From NCBI GenBank assembly GCA_036850595.1, contig CM072154.1:11043330-11107329 (forward strand): 64,000 nt of DNA. The letters are read 5' to 3'. Under the pieces are notes generated by a model. It did not search any database. It saw only the letters and a list, made by a program, of their open reading frames with translations, and was not told where the DNA came from. Both the position numbers and the translations under genes were made by a program. Position 1 is the first letter of the stretch; every line of letters starts with the position of its first letter. The stretch comes from Rhyacichthys aspro (lineage: Eukaryota > Chordata > Actinopteri > Gobiiformes > Rhyacichthyidae). This document shows, piece after piece, positions 37,170-50,800 of this stretch.

Positions 37170-38945
37170 GGCAGTGGCTCCACTGTGACCCCTTCCCTTC
37201 AACACGAAGAGTGACCGCTGAGCCCCCATCATGCTCACCCACACATACTGTTTACATTCAAGTCATAACACCATGCCTTTGACAGGCCCCACAGGCCGTT
37301 GGGTGAATCTGTTGATCTGTTATGACCTGGGCTGAATACTAGAGTCCAATCAGTAGACCTTAGATGAATCCAAAGCTAATGAATAATAAATGAGCACAAG
37401 ACCATTGCAGAGTAATCTGTAGGTAACAGTAGCACTTGAGTTTTACTGGGAAATGTGTGCAAAGCACAACAAATTAAAAAGCCTAAATTCTTCCTCAATT
37501 CTAGCGGGTAAAATTGTTGTGTTGTAGAAGGCCCCTGTTTGGGGAAACTGCACATCATAGTGTGAATCTTTTGGTAGCACTTAGTCTGTCATGAGCAGGC
37601 CTTCCCTGTTGTTGGTCAAGTTGTGATTCAGGACGAAAGATAAATAATATAAAGGAATGAATTATTAATCAAATACTTGAAAGCTCAGGGACCAAGAGAA
37701 ACAATTATATGAGTATTCTAAGAAAAACTGCACACATTTTGCATTCCTCTTAAAACAAATATTGATCATTTCCATATTTAAAACGCAAAGAAATACAACC
37801 TTCCTTCATGTTTTGTTTCATCTTACATGGACTGAACACTGTCTCCACTGCCGTCTGTAAATGAAGTGTTTTAATTTGTTTCTGCACTTTGCCTGCTACA
37901 AATTGCATGCTAAAAAAGCAAAAAAAAAAAAAATAAAAAAAAATCAAGCACTGTCATGTGGTACCTATATGAATGTCTTTTCTTTTTTATAGTCGGTTGT
38001 TTCTTTTATTTTCTTTTATTTTTTTTTGCTTTTGTTGTTTTTGAGTGTGTTGCTTTATTTCTTTGTAGAGCACAATGCCAGTTCGATTAAGGATGTTTGT
38101 AGCACGGTAGGACTGTGTGAAGCAGATAGGAGGGCTCACTTTCCTCCAGTGCCACCAACTCACACAGTCAGAACAAAAGACTTAAGAGAACTGCTCAAGT
38201 CCTGAAGATGGAGACAGTCCACCTTAAGCGCGGTCCCCTCTCCCCACTCAGTCCTCACTGATGTCTGTGGAGCATTCATTGACATAGTCCTGACTTGCCC
38301 TGCTCATTTGAATCAGCTCAGAAAGCTACCGCTGTATTAGCAAGTGTCATCATGTCTCATCATCATCCATCGATGAACACTTTCCTCTCTCTGTTTTCAG
38401 TGTTAAAATATAGCAGCATTGCAGAAGAACTACAAAAAATGTGAGGCATATGTTTTGCAAAGCAGCAGAGCATTACCCTAAAGTTAAGACAATATTACAT
38501 CCAACACTGGACAATGACAATGAAATCATTTGACCAAATATTTCCAACAAAATATGTGATTATTCTGTATGTTGATGCAATGTGTATGTACATTACAAAA
38601 GAGAAAGACAAATAAATATATCATCAGTGTCAAGAAATCTATCTTTTTTTTAATCACAATTAATTGTGTTTTGGAATGACTTGTGACACAAACTGCAAAA
38701 CAGCTGCAATGTAAATTTCAGTGTATTCTGTTTGTTGTTTTTGAAGCCATGAAGCTACAGTGTGTTCTTGGAAAGCCCAGCTAAGTTAAATGTGGCAGCT
38801 AATGTTGTGTGTTTGCTATTCAGACTACAGGGTCTTGTACTCGAAGCGTGTAATAATAAGTGCTAAGTGCAAAAGATTGTAATGTTTTATATCAAGATTA
38901 CTATTCATGAAATGTCAGTCAAGTTTATACTTTTGTAATAAAGTG
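37170..38945 (+). other. lime1: lime1 3' UTR
   Basis: This T-rich stretch has AATAAA elements at about 38610 and 38937 and no coding frame. The second AATAAA is a plausible transcript end. A-rich and T-rich runs at 37918-37942 and 38019-38029 are simple sequence. Confidence 0.5.
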
Positions 38946-40692
38946 GCACTTTAAAAATGGTTTATCTCATAGTCTCAGTCATTAAGATAAAAGGAGACCA
39001 GGATTTTTTATTGAGATTTTGCTGATCAAAGGTCCTAATATTCTTGTCTATTGCAAGACAATAAAGGAGAATATTGAGAAAAATCTTATCAGGATTCTAA
39101 AAGCTGCCGATAAGTCATGTTTTCACCTTCAAATTGACAAAAATATGTATATGCCTGTAAACTGTTTACTACTAGTACTAGTACTACTTCGAGGAGCCAT
39201 GTGTCTTCTTTTGTCCTTCGCTCCTTTTGTGTACAACCTCATGGCATGGTATGTCTGTGTGAGAGTAGCCTCCACAGGTTTTTTTTTTTATCTGCTTAAA
39301 TGTCTGTGCGCACGTGCACTTGTGCCAGAGTAGTGGGGTCTGTCTCTGAGTAGCTGTGGAGGGGAGAAAAAAATAGGTCACCCCTTAAAACAAAAAGCTT
39401 GCAGTCAACATCGCAAGCGTCTGCTGAATTTTCATTGGACGGCTTGTCTCCATGGTAACAGGTTAACCTTGAGGCAGTAGTCACATGGGCGAGTGAGTCT
39501 TCTGCTGTCTTGGAGAATACAGCGTGCGTCGTGTGACATCCGTGATCACAGTGTCACCAGTGTAGTGAAGATGGATCAAAACAGCTCAAACTGAGACAGA
39601 AGAGCAGCGGAAAGGTGTAAACGTTTACAGTTTGTGGATGTGTTAATCACTCTGATGGAGTGTGAATGGGTGAATAAATGCATGAATGACACAAGTCAAC
39701 ACTGAATACAGACATTTAACGGTGAAAAGACACAGCAACAGAAATTGGAGAAGAAGAATACAGAGTATAAGGTCACAAACCGGGTGGAGGACCTCATTAT
39801 TATCAACCGGAGGCTCATAAAAGGATCACGGGGTGTGTCTGGAATAAACAGTGTGAACAAAACTGTGAGGCTTTGATTTTTACTGCTCATATAAAATCCC
39901 TGAAATCAGAACATTATATTATTACAAAACACAGTGTTATGCACCAGACCTGCTTTTTTAAATAATAAATCAAAGGGTAGTACACAACCGTTTAAAGCCT
40001 TGAAGGAAAAAAAAGTAATGGTCTTTCCTTTTACTTATGCACCTGGAGTATGTGAGGCTAGCTTGTTTAGTTTCTTCCTGACTCTAACAATGAATGATAT
40101 CTCAAAAGGAACATGCTATAAATCAAAGAGAGAAGCTAAGAATGAGCTACACTGACCCCTTCAGGCTCTACGGTGTATCACAGGGGAGTAGCAGGGGCCT
40201 GTGTGGGAACCCTGAGAATCAGAGGAGAGGGGCTGAAAATGATTCAGAAGAGAGGCGTGACCAAGCATGACCTGGTAGTGACGGACCCATTCCCACAGGG
40301 CGCTGATCCCTCTGGACACACACAAAGAAAGAGCAGTGAAGGGCAGTGAAACTAAGATACAAACCTTCCCATACACCAACTTTTTTTTTAACACCATTTA
40401 TGTGCGTATTATATTTTTGATTTTTCTTGAAAATTTTCTCGATGTCAACAGCAAAATGTCATATTTTCATATATAAAATGTCATTCAATATTTGAGCAGC
40501 AACATCATTTTGTATTGCATCTACTACTGTCCAAGGTAATAGCACAGTTCTGTAGAAATATGAAGTATATGACAATATCCTCATGGGTTCATATTTGATC
40601 AATTATGGAAACTTCATGTCCCATAGACAAAGGTTTTTTTTGCTGGCTTGATGAACTGTAAAACCAAATGGCTAGTCATTGTTGACATTTTG
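38946..40692. other. Convergent intergenic region, lime1 / uckl1
   Basis: This separates two genes pointing toward each other. It should include the uckl1 3' UTR on the minus strand. A slightly CpG-richer patch lies at about 39480-39560. No gene or mobile element was recognised. Confidence 0.4.
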
Positions 40693-43600
40693 TCAGTAAC
40701 ACGGCTGGTCCTGGTCCTCCTCGTCACTCCAGTCATCAGTGGCGTCTGTGCCAAAGTACCGGTCTCCGAAGTCTCCTTATAACAGAAAAAACATAGCAAA
40801 GTCAAGTGTGTGACATGAGTAATACTGGATAATTAATGAGTGTACTTTAAGCATGACATGGATGATGTACTGCTGAAAATGACAACTGAAAACCATAAAA
40901 TGAGAAACTGCTGGGAAATGAATTTAAATCAACTTTTAGTTGTGCTCTTCAGAAAATGTGAAAACTTATTCTCAGCATATAACTCCAAAGCTCCCATGAA
41001 TGCAGTTTTAATAGCTTACCTATACCCGGAATTACATGTAAAAAGTCATCCAGACTCTTGTCTACAGCAGAGGTGATGATTTTAACTTTTGGGAACGCAT
41101 ACGCCACAGAATGGACACCAAGCTCTGCCATCAGCAGTGACACTAGTACGATCTTATCCTCTTGCACCTCGTGGTCCTGGTCAAAATTACACAATCCAAA
41201 TTGAAAACAGTTCATGAATCTTTCATTGGCATCACTAAATTATAATCAGAAACCACAAAAGTGGGGTCCTAATCTTGATATAAATTAATGATGTTAATCT
41301 GAACCCACCAATAGGACTCGCACTGCCATCATGGCCGCTGCGCCTGTAGAAACCGTGCTGTCCATTAGGATGACATGATCTTCACTGATGTCTTTGGGCA
41401 GACGCAGGTAATGCAGCTGGAGAGGCCAGAGAGGAAGAGACATGTTACCATGGCTACAAAAGCAAGAAGGGTAGTTACCACGGTGACACACATCATGTGG
41501 AAGAATGAAAATAAATTTGGAGGAAAAAAATAAAAGAGTTTCATCTTTTGTTTGAAGTGAGCCTTTAGATATTTGGGTTGTCAATATTTACAGCAGAAAG
41601 GACTTCACCTCTGGTTCGCCCGAGTCCAGGTTGGTTTGGATGAGGATCTTGCCAATGCGGACATCCTTGCACACGGCCCTGAGAGCGGGCTCCATGGTCT
41701 CTCCTGCTCGGAGGATGGACACACCAGTAATCTGTGGAGGCCAGAGATGCAATGACAAAGACCAAGAGGATAGATTCACTAACGTGAAGTTTCAAACAAG
41801 AACACCACTCACCCCTTTCCCGTTGTAACGGCGGCCTTCATACTCCTGTCCCTGCGGAGTCTGGACTACACATGTCTGTTAAGATAACAGATGGTTTACT
41901 TTCATTAGAAACAGACAAGTCTTGTCCTTACAGGTAAAATTATTTCCATCTAATAAAGAAGGCTTTTATAATACCAATTGAACTCCAAACAATCCAAAAT
42001 CATGTCCTACATATCATGATTATATCAACAAATGTGCAAATGCTTGTATAGTATGTATTGTATTTTTTCTTTTTTCTTTCAGTGGTCTTTGTAGTGTAAA
42101 CTGTAACATTTAGCTTTAGTTTTTGAGAATAGTTTGCTAAAAATGACTTGTTTAACATAGCTGTCGTTTACACAATAACTGTCAATTAGAATAATGTTGA
42201 TGTTGGGACACGTTTAACAGCTTCTACAAGAAACTGATGTAGTTGTAATAGTTATATTTTATCCACAAACCTGAGAAGGAAGAAACGTTAGCGCATGCTC
42301 AATGAGCAGTCTCATTAGCCTCTTTGAGTAAAAAATAAACTCATCACGACTTGTTTCCTTATTTCTGCAATACATAAAGAGAAAAATATGAACAAAAATG
42401 TTTATTTAAGTTGTGTGAGATGACAGTGTGGGACAGTACCTGATGATGGTATGCAAGCCCCTAACCTGGGGTGTACTCTCTAGCACACTGAGGGTCTGAG
42501 GAAGTGGATGAGTCTGCTGGGCAGAGGCCAGGAGCGCCCTGGAACCAAGAAGGAAAAATACTTAAGCAAAGTGATTTAAGAAAATAAATAAAATACATTT
42601 ATATAAAGTGGATTTTTTTATTTATTTTTTTTACAAAAAGACTAATATTGAGGTGGCAGTGTCTTCTGAGAGTTGGTCACTTAAATTGGACATACATCAC
42701 AGAAAAAGCATACCTGACGCTGAGCTCACGCTGCATAAAAAAGGATTTAAAAAGAAAAAGTGACATAAGACATAGATATGGTATGTCCAAGTTCAGTTTT
42801 CATGGCTGTTCATGGCAGCATTATTCTTTTTAGATGTTTCAGTCTATTGACACAAGGTGGCACCACGGTTCAGTCTACTGTTACTGTCAACTCACCTCCT
42901 CCAGCTGGCTGTGTACATGCTGGACTATCAAATCTATGGCCACCATATTCCCACCACCTTAGGGAGAAAGATGTGTGGAAGTTACTGCTTCATTTTTGTA
43001 ATATAAAACCACACAATCTTCAAACAAACAAACTTTCGTTGTAAAGACTTTTGTCTTACCTCTTGGTACAACTATGTCGGCCAGCCTCATGGTTGGCTCA
43101 ATGTACTGCTCAAAGGCTGGCTTTACAAACTTGTTGTACTGTTTAATCACGCCTTCAATGTCCCGCCCCCTCTCTGTGATGTCCCGACGTAATCTGCGGA
43201 CCAGACGGATGTCCGAGTCTGTGTCCACAAAAATTTTCATGTCCAGGAGCTGCAGGCAGGGAGAACAAACATTTTAATGTTTGAGGGATATTCATTTAGG
43301 CCACACAAAAAAGGAACAGACTGCTTTACCTGGAGAAGCTGTTTGTCTGCAAAAGACATAATTCCTTCAAATATGATTACACTGGCACCATACACATTTT
43401 TCTGAAATAAGGAGAGAAAAAACAAACAAAAAAACCCCAAAAGATTACATTAAAAATAACAATACAGATTTACACCGCTTTGTCATTGCTAACTGTAATG
43501 TACTAAATGTGAGAGTTTCTACAGAATAACTTACCCAGTCTTTGTGCCGACTGTGAGTGGTGAAATCGTACACAGGGATCTTCACGCTTTTACCCTGTTT

Positions 43601-46600
43601 CAGTTTTCGCAGTGTGGCTACGAGCAGCTCAAAATCAAAGGCCCCTGGATGGTCAAAGTTGTAGTCATTGCTTGCTGCCAGTGCCTGCTCCTCTGGGGAT
43701 AAAACCTGAAAAACAAAACAAAGCAGCTCAAAACATCCCTCGACTAACAGTTAAAGCCTCTGGTTGTATGTGATCTGTTTTATACTTAACAAAGCACCAA
43801 CAGTAAAACTAAAACTAAAGTAAAATGTTATACACACTAAAAACTACATGGAATAATAGATAATATGTTTTGTTATCAAGTGCAGGGATTAGATTTTCAG
43901 GTCACTGTCACGGTTCATGACCCATGTGATTAACGAGAGATTTGGCATTCAGAATAAAATCAGGTCACTTGAACATTGATAATACTAAACACAAGGGGTT
44001 ATTCAAAGTACCAACTTTTTCCGGTAGAATTTGTTTTCAGCTCAGCCAAACAATTAAGGCTCAAGATGACTTTGTCTTACAGTGAACACACAGATGTATT
44101 GTAATAAGCAAATACAAAAATTGCCTCAATTGTCTTACCTTGTAGAAAGAGTCCATAGACAGCAGCACTACCCATGGCACATCTAGAGCCTCTATGATCT
44201 TATTGGCCACAGTGGTTTTCCCTGAGGCACTGCCCCCACACAGCCCTGCAGATCAACACAGCATTCAATGAGCCATTATGTGTGTTTTTCAGAGTGTGTC
44301 TAATTTTGTCTAGCAGTATGGATGTAAGATGGCAGTAAAATGGTTACACACACAAAAAAACCACACAAACACACACAAAATGAGAAAAAGGAAAGGATTT
44401 GTGGCCAAGAGCCACAACTTGTCAGACTGAGAGGAGTAATACTTCATCACATAGGAGGTCGTACCAATGACAAAGGCCTCTTTGGACTGTGCACCGTGCT
44501 CATCGTACCAAGGGGGCCGGCCAGCGGTGTAGATGGTGCGCGTGCCAGTGCGGAGCAGGGGAGGCTCTGTTTTACTCAGTGAAGTAGCACTCTTTCTGCG
44601 AGGGGCCCCTGCGGGTGGCAAAAGCCGGTCCAACGAGTCCTCCCCACTCCCACTGTAAGGCAGTGCACAACAGGACAAGTTAAAGCTTGAAGAGGCAACA
44701 CTTCCATAATATTACACAGGGTTTAATAAAATCCCTGCCTCTGCCATAACAGAACCCACATAATTAATCTTGCATAGACAATATGGACTATACTGACACC
44801 ATGATTTAGAAAAAATAAAATGTGAAATTAATTTACTCAAAGTCATTTGTTTATTTTTGTTATTTGTTCATTTGGATTTCCTGTATATTCAGCCGTAGCT
44901 ATAGCTAGTCTTCCTGTGGTCCACATAAAGTAATACAAAACCATTAAAAATGGGAATGATTGCTTTTATGACATTAGTGCAACAGTTCATAACAAATTCA
45001 TTACACAATCTGACAACTTCCAACTCTTTTCAAAGGATGTCCATAGTGCATTACCATTTACATACACAGGCTGTGGTAAGATCGGAGCGGTCAATTCTCA
45101 AACAAATTTAGGAAACTTATTCTCTATCTTAGATTCTCCAAAAAAGACAAAAGTCGGTAGAAAGCATTAGGATGAGTGACAATTAGATTGTATTACAGGC
45201 AAAACAAATTGAAGCTTTTCATTAAATGAAAGAGGTCACCTCCTTCTAAATTACTATCGGAATAAATACAGGTAATCATATTACAGTTTAACGATAATGA
45301 ACTGTTTTATTTTGGACTGGCTAAAGTCTTTTAAAGTCTCTTTAGTTTGCAGCATTATTTTAAACAAGACAAAACCAACCAACAAACATCTGTCATAACA
45401 ACAGGATTTACAAAAATAGAGGATCTTCTAACAACAGCAATACCTTTACCCATTACTGATGATATGGTCAGTGTGTGGAGACCATGAAAGATTGCATTGT
45501 ACTGTAAAGTAAAAAAACTGTTAACATAACACACTAATTTAAGTATTTAACAGGTCCCTAACTGACTTGACAGCAGCGTCTCAAGTATTGTGGATAAAGT
45601 ACAACAATGCACAGTATGTTAAGTATGCTGAACCTGTAAATCCAGAAAGAGAACATTCCAGTCTAGTTATGTATTTACTGTTGTATCTGTAGAGCAAGAT
45701 ATATTTAGGGTTGCTCCTCTCTTCTAAATGTAAAAACTCTTTTTATCCCCATCACAACACTGTAATGATTACTTACATTTCTTCTCACATTAACATTAGG
45801 CTCTCAGACCTATGCTGATTGGAGCATGGAAAGGTTAGCAATCACTCTGACATATTAAAGGCCATCTGTATATCCAGTAGTGATAAAAGGCTTGGTCTGT
45901 GATGTCTAATAAATGTTTCACACACTTTGTTAATGCTAGTTAATATGCTGACTTGGTAACTTAGTAATGACTTTTTGATGAACACAAATGGATAAATAAA
46001 AAATAAAACACCTTAATTCTGTACCTTTCCATTTCAATTAACTTCTCTATAATCACTGCTACTTTCTATACAGCCTTTGCACATACACACACTACATAAG
46101 TGTGAATTTTGTATATTTTTGCTTGAACTACACAAGGCAACAGAGCTACACTTAAGTCTTACCTCTGGTCAGATCTAAGGGACCAGCAGCCAGAGATTCT
46201 GGCACCAGCACAGTCACTCAAAGTTATGTCTGCTTCAGACATCCTCTTTTTACCACCGACTCAACCCAAAGCTCAGTGCAACCCTGATCTGAAGCTGGAA
46301 GAGCGATGCTACATGTCTACATTTACATTAGTTAGTGTCTGCTGTCCCTGTTACTGTTGTGTGTCTTATGTTCTCTCTGTCCACCTCTTGAGTAGGTGAC
46401 ATGTACTAAGAGGATCACAGTAACACTGTTGGACAGAAAGAGCTGCTTGGCTGATATTAATAGAGGCTCCTCTTTGCCAAAAGAGGACAGGACGAATGAG
46501 TTGTGCAGTGCTTTCAATGCAGTTCAATGACCTTATCAACAATCAAAGACACACAACCAGCTGAGCTGCATCTTGTTATTGAGACTAATTCATTAACTGT

Positions 46601-47345
46601 TTTAGAATGCAACAACTGACACAAAAATATCCCTTATTGATTGTCTTTATCACTTACTCTCGAGGTTATGTAAGAAAAAGTTTTAGGCTTAGGTATTGGG
46701 CAGATTAGAATATGAAATATGTATGAAATGTGTAACTTCTTAAAACAAATAATATTTTATTATTAAACAACCTAATAACAACAACTGCTGGCAGGCAACG
46801 CATGGCATAAGCCCTACATAAATGTGAGCAGACCAGTCCTATACAACATAATTATCGTAGCTTTACTGTAATAAAGCTACTCACACAATATTCCAAAACT
46901 GTTGTAAAAATGTGTTTTGAAACCAAACCTATTGTAGGCTTTAATTTTGTGGACATGCCCTAGGGGTCTCTCATTAGTGGGGCTGTGACGCATAACTGTG
47001 TCAACACGCAGCTCTCCTACTTCTGAACATCACCGACTCTCTGTGCTTTGTTTTATCGACAAATGTGGCTTTACACAAACAAATATACCAACAGTAAAGC
47101 TTAGCACTTCAGAAACCTAATAGTACATAGGCTACATAGCACATAGCCTAGTTATCCTTGCTCTGGTAGATGTAGCATACTTAGAGGGGTCAGTGTGAGT
47201 ACAGTCACAGCCATGTCGCTGTTGCAGCTCGCAACATCAAAAACGCGGATCCTTTCAATAAACACATTTCATAAGGTTCATAAATGCACAGTATCGGGTA
47301 CCTGTCCGAGCGGCAGGACAATATTTTCCCACACTCCGTTTCCAT
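40693..47345 (-). CDS. uckl1: Uridine-cytidine kinase-like 1
   Basis: UCKL1 fuses a uridine kinase domain to a uracil phosphoribosyltransferase-like domain and takes part in pyrimidine salvage. Coding exons on the minus strand are 47302-47345, 44465-44652, 44139-44245, 43535-43705, 43330-43401, 43060-43249, 42896-42957, 42714-42730, 42440-42538, 42271-42364, 41813-41875, 41609-41731, 41309-41416, 41020-41176 and 40693-40775, giving 525 residues (human 548). The ATG has a strong context (ATCGCCATGG). RTIYTAGRPPWYDEHG precedes the P-loop GGSASGKTT (81-89) and VVLLSMDSFYK. The kinase half continues through VYDFTTHSRHKDW and MRLADIVVPRG. The UPRT-like half has GVSILRAGETMEPALR and the PRPP-site loop MDSTVSTGAA (428-437). 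It ends FGDRYFGTDATDDWSDEE. A second first exon is annotated separately. Confidence 0.97.
42714..42730 (-). CDS. uckl1: uckl1 17-nt microexon
   Basis: A 17-nt exon with acceptor atgcag and donor gtatgc encodes RELSV and two bases of an Arg. It is needed to join the phase-0 exon 42896-42957 to the phase-2 exon 42440-42538, giving the family sequence QLEERELSVRALLASA. Skipping it would shift the frame. Confidence 0.9.
44850..45130 (-). mobile_element. Probable LINE 3' tail fragment
   Basis: On the minus strand the sequence TATGTGGACCACAGGAAGAC followed by TAGCTATAGCTA and AATCCAAATGAACAAATAA resembles the 3' end of a common fish LINE family, whose tail as I recall reads GTGGACCCCAGGAAGA plus TAGCTG. 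It lies in the uckl1 first intron. No reverse transcriptase is left, so the family was not assigned. Confidence 0.45.
46163..46242 (-). CDS. uckl1: uckl1 alternative first coding exon
   Basis: An ATG at 46242 opens MSEADITLSDCAGARISGCW and ends at a good donor (GACCAGAG|gtaaga). The exon leaves phase 2, exactly as the distal first exon 47302-47345 does, so both join the exon at 44652 to give SGSGEDSLDRLLPP. Use of this exon gives 537 residues. A second promoter or leader splice is implied. Confidence 0.65.
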
Positions 47346-47470
47346 GGCGATGTTGGAGCCTCGGAGCCGGCATCGGCTGGTTACAAGCGCAGGTTGCAAC
47401 CATTAGGCTGCCTCTGAACCGCGCGATGGATCATGGGCAATGTAGTTTCTCATTGCTTCTCGTTGAAGAA
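47346..47470 (-). promoter_or_regulatory. uckl1: uckl1 promoter with ZNF143-like site
   Basis: On the minus strand at about 47428-47446 the sequence reads ACTACATTGCCCATGATCC, close to the ZNF143/Staf element ACTACAATTCCCAnnATGC. It lies some 85 bp upstream of the distal uckl1 ATG in a GC-rich patch. Confidence 0.6.
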
Positions 47471-47852
47471 TCTCTTGATCGCAGTGTAAGGCATAACTGG
47501 GGACGTGGGGTAATTTTAGATTTGCAAAGTGCACAGATATTTAATTTGTACTTAATCTGTTTATTTTCTAACAATAAAAAAACACAAATAAAATTAAAGA
47601 CAGAAAGTTAAATCCTTTATAATAAGGGAATAAATCACAAAGTGGATTGTCTTTAACTGTCTTCTGAGTTCATCAGTTCCACATCTAAGGTGTGGTTTTC
47701 TTGTGCAGGAGCATCCACCCATGGTTAATGTAATGTGCAAACTGTCTTTTAATTTTGCTGAAGGCATACTTCGAACAAATCTGATTCACATTTTAGTAGA
47801 TCTCCAGTAATTCCACAGTCTTCACTTCAAGTGTTCAGGCAGCAAAAAAAAG

Positions 47853-50800
47853 TTATGGTATATTTCCAAATGAACCTGCAAAAGAGAAAAGGATTAGTAC
47901 TTTTTGAAAGGTCATTCTAAAGATAGAGTTATAAAGAGCTGACCTCTGCTGAGCAGCTGCAGGTTGCGTCCCTCCTCCTGGACTTGTAGCTGTAGAACCT
48001 GCTGTAGCAGCTCCTGCCGGAGAGTCTCCTGCACCAGCCCCATCCTCTGCAGCTTCTCTCCATTGAGACGCAGCAGAGCCCGGCCTGTGGGTTGAGGCAC
48101 GCGGTTCAGACATGTGTTCCACTGTGAGTTTATTCTGCGCCTTTATCTTTAACTGTATCATTTATTTATGTGTAGCAACCTGTGATGGCATGTTGGGAGA
48201 ACGCCTCAACGTAGGTCAGGTAGTTGTGAGGACAGTGTTTCTTCAGCCATTTACAAACATCTTGCTGAGACCAAAGCACAACTGGACGGATCAAGCTGGG
48301 CTGTGTCGGGCTTGTGTTATATATCCCGTAATTATCGCGGGTATGGTACTGCAGACAGAGGAGAAAGAGCTGATGAATACACAAAAATACTGAACATTGT
48401 GCATAGATTTACTGTTCTCTCACTCTTCAACTGCTTTTTGGTATTTCAGAATTTTCTGTAAAGCTCTCAGCCTGACAATGAATCTGCTAAAAGCCAACTC
48501 GGGCAATCCCTTGTGGAGCTACAACAGTTTGTACGCTCACATCACATGCTCTATGTTTGTCTAAGTTCAGTGAATATGTGGCAGCTCCTGTGGAAGATAT
48601 AGAACAGGCCAAATCAGTTTGGTCATGAGATCTGTTTCTCTAATCTTATAGATGTACAGGATGTAAGGCAGTGGAGACCTAATTAAATTTAATCAGTCAA
48701 TCAGTTGAATCATTTACCCTGTCTTCTCTGTGAATAAAGAAGAGGACTTTAACGTTACCTGTAATTTTTTGTTTTAAACCTCTGTTATCACATGTTGTTC
48801 CCTGTGATTTGATCATATCAGGTATATATGGAGAACAAAGATTTCACCATACAAAATCAAAAGTATTATAACATGGTAAGATTTACAATACAATAATTTT
48901 AACTGCATTGTGTTTAGTCTATCAGATGATACTGTGACTCTGATGATTTTTTCAGTTTAATTATTGCTTTGAAAACACTCTAACCAGCTGCCTGAAATAA
49001 GAGTGATGGCTCAATCAAAGACGTACTGTAAAAACAGTCCAATTTACAATAAAGCATGATTGAAGAATATATAACTGCTGGAACAAGCTGTGGTCATTTA
49101 GATGTGGTACTCACTGACCACAACTAAAGCCACTATGTGCATCCAAAAGGGCTGAAATATACAAACAATGCTTTGTGCACAACTCTGTTATCACTCCAGC
49201 CCAGTCTATGTTTGCTGCTTCAGCTCATAGCAGCCTTTTAAAGAGCCTTTCATGGGGCAAAGACAAAGGCATGGGCACTCTGAGTTGTAACTGAGGGCTT
49301 TAAATGAGGCCAGTCTACGGCACAAATGGACTGCCTCTGTTTATAGTACAGACTTGGAGCATATACTGCTGCATGAGATCAAGATGCAAAATTCAAGCAT
49401 GTCTTCTTTTTTAAACCAGAGAGAGATCTATAAACATTTTTATATAGCTTCAGTTTACTGCATTCTGTAGCAAACAGCATGCGTCCGCTTAATGGTAGCA
49501 AGACAGTGTTGCTGTTGGAAGACCCGAGTTATTTAAAGCCAAACTAAAAGGCTGTTAGAGCTCACCAGCCGCTGGGGAGAGAGCAACTTCCATTCTCCAC
49601 TAACAAAGCCCTCATTTGTAACAATGTATGGTCACCAGGCCATTTTTGCTTTACTATTATGACTGTATATGGGACATGTCTAAAAGGAAATGTGAGGGAA
49701 GAGCTGCTATGCAGGTTGATGAGACAGTCACTTCTAAAGCAATATCACCTTGTGCCTGTAATAATAATATTAATAAGGCTAAATGTACAACTCTCATATC
49801 AATTAAATATTTAGTAGCTAAATCTTTGTTTTAAAATTTGTAAATACATTTTTGAAATAAAAATACAACATATGCCTTGACAAATGGATCAGTCCATGTT
49901 ACCTTTGCTGTTTATACCTGTAAGGCTTCTGTCCCCGGCTGTTGCAGTAACTTGACAGGTCTGCCTCCTGCTGCTTTCTGCCCCCGTCCGTCGTGCCAGG
50001 TGAGGTTCCCACCTGTCCGTCGACTCAGCTGCTGTTTAAAGTCTTCAGGCAGTGCCCTGTATTCCACAGCTGGCCTACAGAAACTGAAACTGGATGCAGC
50101 TGGAAAGATAAAAGCATAAGTAATAATAATTACACAGGTCTAGGTATTAGCAATGACAATGTAAAAGCACTAGACAAAGCTGAAAACACCTGGATGCCTT
50201 GTCATTCAGCAGTGAGCTCATACTAACATGTCTGCACCTGCTCTGAGCAGAATGAGGTAATGTTATGTTATAAGAGCCATGATGAGTTCCAGGAAAGGTA
50301 ATTCATGTAAAACAAGCGCTGGAGTTGATCATTATTTTCATCTTTAGTCTGTAGGTGAATTTTCGGTGAGACACTTTTACACTTTACATTATTATAGAGA
50401 TACTTAAATCTTCAAAAATAATAATAATAATAATAATAATAATTTTGTGTTACATAAACAGTATTTGCATTAATTTTTCTCATTCTGCCCTACATCTATA
50501 CATAGCACTCCCCAGTACAAGCAATGGGGCAAAACTTGGCACATTTCTGAACAACATAAATTGTGGAAATATCTACTATGGACATCAATTAAGTGTTTTA
50601 AATGTTATATGTTTAAATTCAATTTAACTAGCCCTTTTTGCAGCATATTATGAGTCAGTCTCTGTGGCATTACTCCTGTCTGCTCCTCCAAACTCCATAC
50701 TGTAAGGACTAAATGAGCTATCCATAGGCATATATTAGATTCACATCTGCAAAATAATGAACTTTCCCTTTGAAAATGGCCTGGTAAACAGAAATGCCAC

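Noticed and set aside
47195..47611. 138-codon frame over the uckl1 start
   Set aside because: It is the antisense shadow of the uckl1 first exon and promoter.
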